Shown: piece by piece, positions 52,118 to 59,152 of the stretch
Layout of the letters: each line of letters begins with the position of its first letter
Position numbering within the stretch: the stretch's first letter is position 1
NCBI RefSeq assembly: GCF_001870485.1
Contig: NZ_MDKE01000009.1
Coordinates: 1 to 64,000 of the forward strand
Source: Oceanisphaera psychrotolerans
GTDB lineage: Bacteria > Pseudomonadota > Gammaproteobacteria > Enterobacterales > Aeromonadaceae
Reading direction: 5' to 3'
Length of the DNA: 64,000 bases
Notes under the pieces: model-generated
Seen by the model: the letters and a program-made list of their open reading frames with translations, nothing else
Databases searched by the model: none
What the model was told of the DNA's origin: nothing
Program-made: the position numbers and the translations under genes

Positions 52118-53449
52118 ATGGCGAATATTTCGCATCCCCGGAGTTCGGATCCGGACTTTACCCGTTCACCCGTGCCCCAGAGCGCACGCATGTCCCGTTT
52201 CGGCCTTACCATGGCCTGGTGGTCGGTGTGCAGTGCCATGTTCTGGCTGGTCGTGTCTGCCACCCTGGCCATTAATTACGGCACCGTCAATACCCTTATC
52301 GGTCTGGGCCTCTCGGCGCTGTGCTACAGCCTGATCAATGCCGTTATCAGCCGCCATGCCATCCGTACCGGGCTGTCGGTGGGGCTTTTTTCCCAGACCC
52401 TGCTGGGGAGATCGGGGGCGGCCCTTGCCACCCTGATCTTCTTCGCCACCGCCATTTATTACGGAGTGTTCGAAGGTTCGGTGATTGCGGTGGCCATTCA
52501 GGGTTACTTTCCGTCCCTGACCCTGAACCAGGCCTATCTGCTGGTGGTGTTATACAGCGTGCCTCTGGTGCTGGGCAGCGTGCAGCGCTGGCTCGACAAG
52601 CTGAACGGCGTGCTGCTGCCCTTCTACCTGCTGGGGCTGGCGGCAGCGGTGCTGATGACCCTCAACACCTACGGCTACAGCCATACTTGGCTGCAACTGG
52701 GGCCGGAAGGCGGTGCGCCAGCCGACGGCTGGTGGCGCTGCTTCAGCTACTTCATGGGGGTGTGGATCCTGATGATGTACACCTGGGATTATGCCCGCAT
52801 GGGCAAAGAGGAAGACGCCGACTACCACGCCCGTTTCAATTTCGGCCTGCCATTCTATGCGTTTACCTTTCTGGTCAACGGCGTGGTCGGCATATTCCTG
52901 GCCGCCAGTATTCCCACCGATGGGCCCGTAACCGAGGTGTCGGTGGTGCTGGCTCTGCTGAAGCTGATGGGCCTTGCGGGTCTGGCCTTCGTCTGGGTCA
53001 GCCAGACCCGCATCAACACCGCCAACTTCTATCTGGCCACCATCAACCTGCAGAGCTGTCTGGAAAAAGGGCTGGGGCTGCGGCTGCCCAAGCTGGTCTG
53101 CGGCGTGCTGGTGGGCGTGGTGGTCTATCTGCTGATGCTGACCAATGTGTTCGAGTTCATCCTGCAGGCGCTGGCCTATCAGGGCATCTTCGTGGTGGCC
53201 TGGGTCGGTCTGGCGCTGAGCCATATTTTCTTCGACCCGGGCACGGTACGCTACGGCGAGCAGGCCCCTCGTTTACGTTCGGCCGGCCTGGGTGCCTGGC
53301 TGGCGGCAGCGGGACTCGGAATCGGCTGCATGATGGCGGGCGAACAGTGGAGCAACCTGTCGGCGCCCCTGTCCTTTGTAACCGCCTTCGGCCTCTATAG
53401 TCTGCTCAACCGGCGTTCAGCCCGCCTGGCCTCCGCAGAGCAGCCCTGA
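52118..53449 (+). CDS. NCS1-family purine/cytosine/hydantoin-type permease
   Basis: A 443-residue inner-membrane permease with about 12 hydrophobic segments. NCS1 features are the N-terminal FGLTMAWWSVCSAMFWLVVSATLAI, LSVGLFSQTLLGRSGAALATLIFF, and the middle GVWILMMYTWDYARMGKEED that resembles the CodB/Mhp1 sodium/substrate region. The start at 52118 follows AAAAGGAG by seven bases; an in-frame upstream ATG at 52013 lacks a site. It is divergent from the hydantoinase operon and probably imports its substrate. Confidence 0.88.
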   Translation: MANISHPRSSDPDFTRSPVPQSARMSRFGLTMAWWSVCSAMFWLVVSATLAINYGTVNTLIGLGLSALCYSLINAVISRHAIRTGLSVGLFSQTLLGRSGAALATLIFFATAIYYGVFEGSVIAVAIQGYFPSLTLNQAYLLVVLYSVPLVLGSVQRWLDKLNGVLLPFYLLGLAAAVLMTLNTYGYSHTWLQLGPEGGAPADGWWRCFSYFMGVWILMMYTWDYARMGKEEDADYHARFNFGLPFYAFTFLVNGVVGIFLAASIPTDGPVTEVSVVLALLKLMGLAGLAFVWVSQTRINTANFYLATINLQSCLEKGLGLRLPKLVCGVLVGVVVYLLMLTNVFEFILQALAYQGIFVVAWVGLALSHIFFDPGTVRYGEQAPRLRSAGLGAWLAAAGLGIGCMMAGEQWSNLSAPLSFVTAFGLYSLLNRRSARLASAEQP

Positions 53450-53508
53450 AAGGGCAACCGCGAACTGGTTCATGCCGGATTGTTTATAGCGATTGCCTAT
53501 AACTACAG

Positions 53509-53531
53509 CGGGCCCTGCGGGGCCCGTTTTT
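53509..53531 (+). terminator. Rho-independent terminator after the NCS1 permease gene
   Basis: CGGGCCC (53509-53515) pairs with GGGCCCG (53520-53526), loop TGCG, followed by five T. Confidence 0.88.
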
Positions 53532-53657
53532 CATTTAGAGCAACAATGATAACTCTTCATTGATAACAATGACTTGCAAAAGACTTAAACAAATTTCAAC
53601 TCCGTGTGCATGCGCCTGCGTAGTATTAAAACATTATGAAGCTAAAGGGGATTAGCA

Positions 53658-54005
53658 ATGGACTATGTAGAAGGCTTCGTCGCCGCAGTGCCTACGAAAA
53701 ACAAAGATGAGTATATTCGCCATGCAACTGAAGCGGCCCAGCTATTCAAAGAACACGGTGCAACGCGATTGGTTGAGTGCTGGGGGGACGACGTACCGTC
53801 GGGTGAAAAGACGTCATTTCCACAGGCCGTGCAATGCCGTGAAGATGAAACGGTCGTCTTTTCCTGGGTGATATGGCCCTCTCGACAGGCAAGAGACGCT
53901 GGTATGAAGGCAATTATGGAAGATCCACGAATGCAGGATAACCCGATGCCATTTGATGGAAGTCGGCTTATTTACGGCGGTTTTCAGATGATAGTAAACC
54001 AATAG
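53658..54005 (+). CDS. DUF1428 family protein (YbaA-like)
   Basis: A 115-residue cytosolic protein of the DUF1428 family (dimeric alpha-beta barrel fold). Diagnostic parts are YVEGFVAAVPTKNKDEYIRHA, ATRLVECWGDDVPSGE, VFSWVIWPSRQARDAGMKAIMEDPRM and the ending FDGSRLIYGGF. Function unknown. AAGGGG precedes the ATG by eight bases. Base composition is clearly lower in GC than the NCS1 gene before it, as for the VOC gene that follows 47 bp later; both may have arrived together. Confidence 0.9.
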   Translation: MDYVEGFVAAVPTKNKDEYIRHATEAAQLFKEHGATRLVECWGDDVPSGEKTSFPQAVQCREDETVVFSWVIWPSRQARDAGMKAIMEDPRMQDNPMPFDGSRLIYGGFQMIVNQ

Positions 54006-54052
54006 TATGCGCCAGTCTCATAACAGGGCACAGCCGTACGCAGGGAGCAATA

Positions 54053-54472
54053 ATGATGAAACCACGGATTAGCATGATCACTTTAGGTGTGAGTGATCTG
54101 CCGCGTTCTGTAATGTTCTACGAGCGGGGACTCGGTTTTCCGCGCATGGACTCTCCACCTGAGGTGGCGTTTTTTACGCTGAATGGTACCTGGCTGGGAT
54201 TGTACGGCCGTGCAGCTTTGGCGACCGATGCGTCGGTGTCTGAAGAATCAGGCGGATTCGCCGGATTCAGCCTGGCGCACAATGTGAGTTCGGAGCAAGA
54301 GGTCGACCAGGTCATTGCTCAGGCTGCATCAGCCGGTGCCGTTATCACGAAGCCCGCTCAGAAAACGGATTGGGGTGGCTACGCAGGTTATTTTTCTGAT
54401 CCGGATGGTTATCTCTGGGAAGTTGCTTACAACCCACTGTTCTGGGTCGGGCCCTCGGATGAACCGGCATAA
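54053..54472 (+). CDS. VOC-family (glyoxalase/bleomycin-resistance-like) protein
   Basis: A 139-residue two-module VOC protein: ISMITLGVSDLPRSVMFYERGLGFP (first module), AFFTLNGTWLGLYGR, then VITKPAQKTDWGGYAGYFSDPDGYLWEVAYNP with the terminal metal-type glutamate (E in LWEV). The usual first metal-ligand histidine is replaced (ITLGV), so metal binding may differ. ATG codons occur at 54053 and 54056; GGGAGCAAT lies upstream. Low GC like the DUF1428 gene. Its TAA stop overlaps an inverted repeat TAACAA...TTGTTA. Confidence 0.88.
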   Translation: MMKPRISMITLGVSDLPRSVMFYERGLGFPRMDSPPEVAFFTLNGTWLGLYGRAALATDASVSEESGGFAGFSLAHNVSSEQEVDQVIAQAASAGAVITKPAQKTDWGGYAGYFSDPDGYLWEVAYNPLFWVGPSDEPA

Positions 54473-54538
54473 CAAACCGCATCAGTACGCGGCCGACAGC
54501 CGCTCCGGAATCAGACGCGGCTCCCCTGCCCCTTGTTA
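54470..54538. repeat. 69-bp imperfect palindrome bounded by TAACAA/TTGTTA (weak attC candidate)
   Basis: TAACAA (54470-54475) begins in the VOC stop codon and TTGTTA is at 54533-54538. Inside, AGCCGC and GCGGCT form a 6-bp stem. The outer hexamers and the overlap with a stop codon recall an attC site, but the flanking bases (GCATAAC, GTTAGTC) fit the core consensus poorly, and the right part lies inside the convergent NRDE gene. Confidence 0.3.
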
Positions 54539-55302
54539 GTCTCGGTCCGCTCCAGCGTCCAGCTTGCCTGTCGTCGTTCCAGCGCGGCGCCTTTTGGCCC
54601 CCGTCCCTGCTCGGTAATCGCCACCCTGCCCTGCTCGACGCACAGCACCGTCTGGGCCCGGGTGCCGTAGTCCGGACTCTGAATGAAGATGGACGACAGC
54701 AGACTTTCCCACTCAGGGCCGACGCCGGTATTGGGCAGATGCTCAAGCGCGGCCCGGGTGTCGTCATCCAGCAGGCCGAACGCCGTTCCTTCATGCACCG
54801 GGCCGAGTGTGGCCAACCCCTGCTTGAGCCGCTCCACCTTGGGCCAGGGGGTGTCGAGCATGGCGTTGGACAGGCCATAGAGCCCCGCCTCCAGCCGGCG
54901 GGCATCCGCCCCCGGGCGGTTGCCGCCATACCATAGCTCACCACGGGTCAGCTCCCCCACCAACAGGTTGAAACCGGCGTAATCATCGCCTTTGACCAGC
55001 TTGTGACGTAAATAGGCTCCGGGATCCTGCTCGCCGGCCAGAAAATCGGCCACCAGCTCGCCCCGGCTACGCCCCCCGGAGCGGGCCCCGCCTTCCCGCA
55101 CATTGGTCAGGGCGGCAAAGCGCCCACTCCGGCTCATACCCAGCCAGGTGCCCCCGGCCTGCAAATCACGCCCGGCCCAGATGTCGGGATAATCCGGCCA
55201 CCAGTGGGCCGGCGCCGTGGGGCGGGCATAGAATTCGTCCCGGTTGGCCAGCAGATGCAGCCGGCGCTGTTCCGGCTGCCAGCAAAAGGCGATAAGACAC
55301 AA
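54511..55302 (-). CDS. NRDE family protein (TANGO2-like)
   Basis: A 263-residue protein of the NRDE/TANGO2 family (Ntn-hydrolase-like fold; linked to haem handling in recent work on homologues). The family start MCLIAFCWQP is recovered only with a TTG start at 55302, giving the N-terminal cysteine, with GAGGA about eight bases upstream. The namesake LLANRDEFYARPTAPAHWW follows, then GGTWLGMSRSGRFAALTNVRE and YAGFNLLVGELTRGELWYGGN. The C-terminal end overlaps the palindrome after the convergent VOC gene. Confidence 0.9.
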   Translation of the reverse strand: MCLIAFCWQPEQRRLHLLANRDEFYARPTAPAHWWPDYPDIWAGRDLQAGGTWLGMSRSGRFAALTNVREGGARSGGRSRGELVADFLAGEQDPGAYLRHKLVKGDDYAGFNLLVGELTRGELWYGGNRPGADARRLEAGLYGLSNAMLDTPWPKVERLKQGLATLGPVHEGTAFGLLDDDTRAALEHLPNTGVGPEWESLLSSIFIQSPDYGTRAQTVLCVEQGRVAITEQGRGPKGAALERRQASWTLERTETNKGQGSRV

Positions 55303-55371
55303 AACGAGGTTCCTCGAGGTGATAGGGATAATGACCCCCACCTTACTCCCGAGACCGACGCCAGGCCAGTC

Positions 55372-56220
55372 TCAGGGCCGCTCCGGCGCGTCGTTTCTGA
55401 CTCGCACGAAGCTGGCAAAGCGGGGCAATCGCTGACCGGTCTCGCCCCGGTAACGATAGGTTACCATGCTGCCCACCGGCGGCGGCTGTTGTCGCTGCCC
55501 ATCGCTGAAACCGGTGCCCAGCCGAAAGCGCCGGCCATCTTCCGTTTCCACCAGCAGGGCACCCAGCATGCCCGCATATTTGCCCTGTCCGGGCAGGTGC
55601 GCCAGCACGATCGCCTCCGCATCCTGAAACCGCTTGAGCTTGAGCAGATCCTGATTGCGCGTGGGCAGATAACGGCTGTCGCGGTGGCGCAACATCAGCC
55701 CCTCGCCCCCCAGATCTTCCACCTCGGCCAGATAGGCAGCCAGGGCGGTGTTATCGGGCAGCCGGCGCTGTTCAATCAACTCCAGGTAGGGGGTATCAAG
55801 ATGCAGAAACAGTCGTTCCAGCGCACTCAGGCGAGCCTCGAACGGCAAGTCGCTGGCGGGAAGGTCGAATACCATGAAACGAAGCTGTCGCCATTCAGCC
55901 TCGTCGGGCCGGTAACGGCGCACCGCGGCCGAGAGATCTTCGAATCGTCCTCGCCCCAGCCAGAGTTCACCGTCCAGTGGCGTATCGGGAAAGCCGGCCA
56001 CAAACCAGTCGGGCGTCGAAAAACGATGGCCGCCGCGTGACAGCAGCTCGCGCCCGTTCCAGTAGGCCCGCACCCCGTCCAGCTTTTCGCTGACCCTGTA
56101 GTGAACCACATCCTGCTGTTGATAGTCCGCCGCCAGTTGCAGCGGAGGGGGTTCCGGTACCTGTGCGCCGATGCCGACCGGGGCCAGCGCCAGGGGCACC
56201 AGCAGAGCAACCTGTTTCAT
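55372..56220 (-). CDS. Exported ATP-dependent DNA ligase
   Basis: A 282-residue ligase with an N-terminal signal peptide (MKQVALLVPLALAPVGIGAQ). The adenylation domain has motif I EKLDGVRAYW with the nucleophilic lysine, DGELWLGRG (motif III area), EGLMLRHRDSRY (motif IV) and LLKLKRF (motif V). A C-terminal OB-fold region contains the RFRLGTGFSDGQR segment and ends near VRVRNDAPERP. This is the small periplasmic ligase type known in Haemophilus, Neisseria and Vibrio relatives. GGAGGA precedes the ATG. Its likely place is the periplasm, perhaps sealing incoming DNA; that role is inference. Confidence 0.9.
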   Translation of the reverse strand: MKQVALLVPLALAPVGIGAQVPEPPPLQLAADYQQQDVVHYRVSEKLDGVRAYWNGRELLSRGGHRFSTPDWFVAGFPDTPLDGELWLGRGRFEDLSAAVRRYRPDEAEWRQLRFMVFDLPASDLPFEARLSALERLFLHLDTPYLELIEQRRLPDNTALAAYLAEVEDLGGEGLMLRHRDSRYLPTRNQDLLKLKRFQDAEAIVLAHLPGQGKYAGMLGALLVETEDGRRFRLGTGFSDGQRQQPPPVGSMVTYRYRGETGQRLPRFASFVRVRNDAPERP

Positions 56221-56279
56221 GACAAATCCTCCCTCTGTGCCGCCAAGTATAGGCAGCGGGGAGACAAGCCGGAGCCGGG

Positions 56280-57485
56280 TTACCGTTGCTGATCCGGCAC
56301 CACGTTGATGGGACGAGCGGCAAAGCTGCCAACGGCAAGTTGCGCCAACTGTAACGCCAGCATCAGCAACAGCGCCCACTGCCAATCGCCGCCGATATCA
56401 CGCAGCAAACCCAGCGAGACCGGGCCCAGCGCCGCCAGCAGGTAGCCGATACTCTGGGCCATGGCAGACAGCGCCGTGGCCTGGGCGGTATTGCCGGCCC
56501 GCAGCACAAAAAACGACAGCGCCAGGCTGAGTGCGCTGCCACAGCCCATGCCAATCAGCGAGGCCCACAGCAGGGGGGCCGCCGCCGGTTGCCACCAGAG
56601 CCCGGCGATGCCGGAGAAAGAAACGAGAAAGGTACCCAGCACCAGCATCCGCTGACTGCGCATTTTGGCCGCCAGTATCGGTACCAGCAGATTGAAAGGA
56701 ATGCTGACCAGGTTGATCAAGGCGGTGGCGGTGCCGGCTTCATGGGCGTCCAGGCCGTTTTCCAGCAGAATTTTGGGCAGCCAGGTCGCCATGGAATAAA
56801 AATAAAACGACTGCAGCCCCATGTAGAAGGTGATGGACCAGGCCAGTTTGTCTCGCCACAGGCTGATGCGCACCGGGTTGACCGGCCGTCCCACCCCTTT
56901 TACCCCGAGCATCGGCAGCCAGAACAGCAGGCAGACCAGTGGCAGTATCGCCCACAGCGCCACCGGATAGCGCCAGCTGCCAAACTGCTCCAGCATCGGC
57001 ACCGCCAGATACACGCCCATGCCCGCCCCCAGGCTCAGGGTCACGGAATACAGACCGGTCATCAGCCCCACCTGCCGCGGGAAAAAGGCTTTCACCAGCC
57101 CCGGGATCAACACGTTGAGCACGGCGATGGCCGAGCCCAGCAACAGGGTGCCGAGGATCACCAGCGGATAATTGTCGACCAGCCGCAGCCCCACGCCCAG
57201 GCTTATCACCATCAGGCCGGCAATGGACAGCCACTGGGGCGCCCAGCGACGGGTCAGCCAGGGCACGCAAATGGACATGACACCGAAACACAGCAAGGGC
57301 AGCGTGGTCAGCAGGCTGAAGGCACTGGCGCCGATATCCAGCGCGGCTCGAATTTCCATCACCAGTGGGCCCACCACCACCAGGCCGCCACGCAGGTTGA
57401 CAGCGGCCAGCATCAGCGCCACGACGGCCAGCAACGCGATAACGGGACGGCCGCGGAAGGGGCCGTCGGGAGAGAGGGTTGTCAT
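56280..57485 (-). CDS. CynX/NimT-family MFS transporter
   Basis: A 401-residue major-facilitator permease with 12 hydrophobic segments. The CynX/NimT signature regions are visible: AVNLRGGLVVVGPLVMEIRAALDIG after TM1, LLTTLPLLCFGVMSICVPWLTRRWG at TM2-3 and KAFFPRQVGLMTGLYSVTLSLGAGMG at TM4-5. Members move cyanate or 2-nitroimidazole; the substrate here is unknown. It is monocistronic, ending 59 bp before the ligase gene start on the same strand. Confidence 0.88.
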   Translation of the reverse strand: MTTLSPDGPFRGRPVIALLAVVALMLAAVNLRGGLVVVGPLVMEIRAALDIGASAFSLLTTLPLLCFGVMSICVPWLTRRWAPQWLSIAGLMVISLGVGLRLVDNYPLVILGTLLLGSAIAVLNVLIPGLVKAFFPRQVGLMTGLYSVTLSLGAGMGVYLAVPMLEQFGSWRYPVALWAILPLVCLLFWLPMLGVKGVGRPVNPVRISLWRDKLAWSITFYMGLQSFYFYSMATWLPKILLENGLDAHEAGTATALINLVSIPFNLLVPILAAKMRSQRMLVLGTFLVSFSGIAGLWWQPAAAPLLWASLIGMGCGSALSLALSFFVLRAGNTAQATALSAMAQSIGYLLAALGPVSLGLLRDIGGDWQWALLLMLALQLAQLAVGSFAARPINVVPDQQR

Positions 57486-57691
57486 TATTATCCTTAGTCA
57501 GCAAGTGCCACTGCGCTGCAAGACATACCCGAAGTGATGATCGGTTGGCAGCGCGTTGAAGAAGGTCCATGTTAGGATTTGAGTCCGAAGAGAGCAAGTA
57601 TCACAAAAATATCAATTACTTGATTTGGCGACTGCCGCCAACACGGTTAAATGGTTACTATCGACAGCAAGCTGCACTAACAGGGAATATG

Positions 57692-58282
57692 ATGCTGGAT
57701 CCAAAAGATATCACTGCCGTTATTCTGACCGGGGGCGAAGGCCGGCGCATGCAGGGTGCCGACAAGGGGCTGCTCACGCTGTGGGGCAAGCCGCTGGTGG
57801 TGCATCTGCTGGAGCGACTCCGCCCTCAGGTCGGTAATGTACTGATCAATGCCAACCGCAACCTGGAACGCTACCGGCCACTGGCGCCGGTGGTGCCGGA
57901 TAACGACTGCGGCTATGCCGGTCCCCTGGCCGGATTTGAAGCCGGGCTGAGCCATGCCCCGAGCGAATGGGTGCTGTTCGTCCCCTGCGACAGCCCGCTG
58001 GTGCCACCGGATCTGGCACACCGTCTGTGCGCCGCCATACAACGTCACGATCAGATAGCGGTGGTGGACGACGGCATTCAGCTCCATTCCGCCACCGCCC
58101 TGGTGCACCAGTCACTGCTGCCGTCGCTGTGCAACTACCTGGACGGCGGCGATCGCAAGCTGCAGCTGTGGTATGAACGCCATCAACTGGTCACCGTGGA
58201 CTTCAGCGACCAGGTCGACGCCTTTGTCAACCTCAACACCGACGACGCCCTGCAGCAGCTGGAGCAACGGGGTCAGGCATAA
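57692..58282 (+). CDS. mobA: Molybdenum cofactor guanylyltransferase MobA
   Basis: A 196-residue cytosolic enzyme that joins GMP to molybdopterin to make the MGD cofactor. Nucleotide-binding start AVILTGGEGRRMQGADKGLL, VLINANRNLERY, DNDCGYAGPLAGFEAGL and VPCDSPLVPPDLAHRL are typical. ATG codons at 57689 and 57692 are both possible; AGGGAA upstream fits the second better. No MobB or molybdoenzyme genes are nearby. Confidence 0.95.
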   Translation: MLDPKDITAVILTGGEGRRMQGADKGLLTLWGKPLVVHLLERLRPQVGNVLINANRNLERYRPLAPVVPDNDCGYAGPLAGFEAGLSHAPSEWVLFVPCDSPLVPPDLAHRLCAAIQRHDQIAVVDDGIQLHSATALVHQSLLPSLCNYLDGGDRKLQLWYERHQLVTVDFSDQVDAFVNLNTDDALQQLEQRGQA

Positions 58283-58289
58283 ACAAAAA

Positions 58290-58322
58290 GGGGCACGTCA
58301 TTTTATGTAAATGACGTGCCCC
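58290..58322. terminator. Bidirectional hairpin terminator between mobA and ydjA
   Basis: A 14-bp stem: GGGGCACGTCATTT (58290-58303) with AAATGACGTGCCCC (58309-58322). On the minus strand it is followed by TTTTTG, so it mainly ends the minus-strand ydjA-like gene. Confidence 0.85.
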
Positions 58323-58340
58323 CTGCTTGCGATAAATGGA

Positions 58341-58894
58341 TTACGAGCCGAAATAACGCACGAATTGCGCCGGATCCCGCTCGGGCAGTTTGCGTACTTC
58401 CACCTGGGGGGTACCCAGATACAGGAAGCCGACGATTTGGTCCTGCGCGTCCAGCCCCATGGCCTGATGCACGCCGCGGTCGAAGGCAAACCAGCCGGTG
58501 CGCCAGATGCCGTTGAAGCCCAGCGCCAGCGCCGCCATCTGCATCGCCATCAGGGCGCAGCCGGCCGAGATTTCCTGCTCCAGCTGCGGCACCTTGTCAT
58601 GAGGCTTAACCTTGGCCACCACGGTGATCACCATGGGCGCACGCAGCGGCGCGTTGCGGGCTTTCTCGACGCTGTCTTCCGCGTCCCCCCTGGCCCGTGC
58701 GGCCTCGGCCAGAATGTCACCCAGCTTTTCCCGCTGCTCACCGCCGAACACGATGAACTCCCAGGGCGTCAGCGCCGCATGATCCGGCGCCCGCAGTCCG
58801 GCCTTGAAAATGGTTTCCAGCTGCTCGCCCGCCGGCGCGGCTCGACCAGCCGGGGATTGGAATGGCGATTGAGTAACAGTTCCAGTGCTTCCAT
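58341..58894 (-). pseudogene. ydjA: YdjA-like nitroreductase, single-base frameshift
   Basis: The main frame encodes APAGEQLETIFKAGLRAPDHAALTPWEFIVF and the FMN-binding ending EISAGCALMAMQMAALALGFNGIWRTG, close to E. coli YdjA. The expected start MEALELLLNRHSNPRLVEP is in another frame beginning at ATG 58894. They join if one G is added near 58837 (GAGCCGCGCC for an expected GAGCCGGCGCC), giving ~184 residues, the YdjA length. The long ORF start at 58916 is therefore an artefact. YdjA-type enzymes are FMN nitroreductases. Divergence from sppA-ansA mirrors E. coli gene order. Confidence 0.85.
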
Positions 58895-59152
58895 GATTAA
58901 CACCCTTCAGTAACACGCTCGGATTTTGATGCCCGCTACCTTAGCAGCACCGCGCTCGAGCATAAAGCCAAAAAAGAGGCATTCTCAAATACGTACCCCT
59001 GCTTATGGCCTGCCGGTAAAGGGGGTAACGGCTCATGGTGCCTTCGCCAGACAAGACTGGTTTGGCTATCAAAACCACACCACGCATGGTATTGCGCCGT
59101 CGCTGCCGTCATAATGGGCTGATTCGACAATTATTCCGATTAAGGCGTCGCT

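Noticed and set aside
53450-53490. Bases after the NCS1 stop read GNRELVHAG, similar to the ENRELV end of the transporter small subunit
   Set aside because: Only five residues match and there is no upstream helix in frame; chance is a sufficient explanation.
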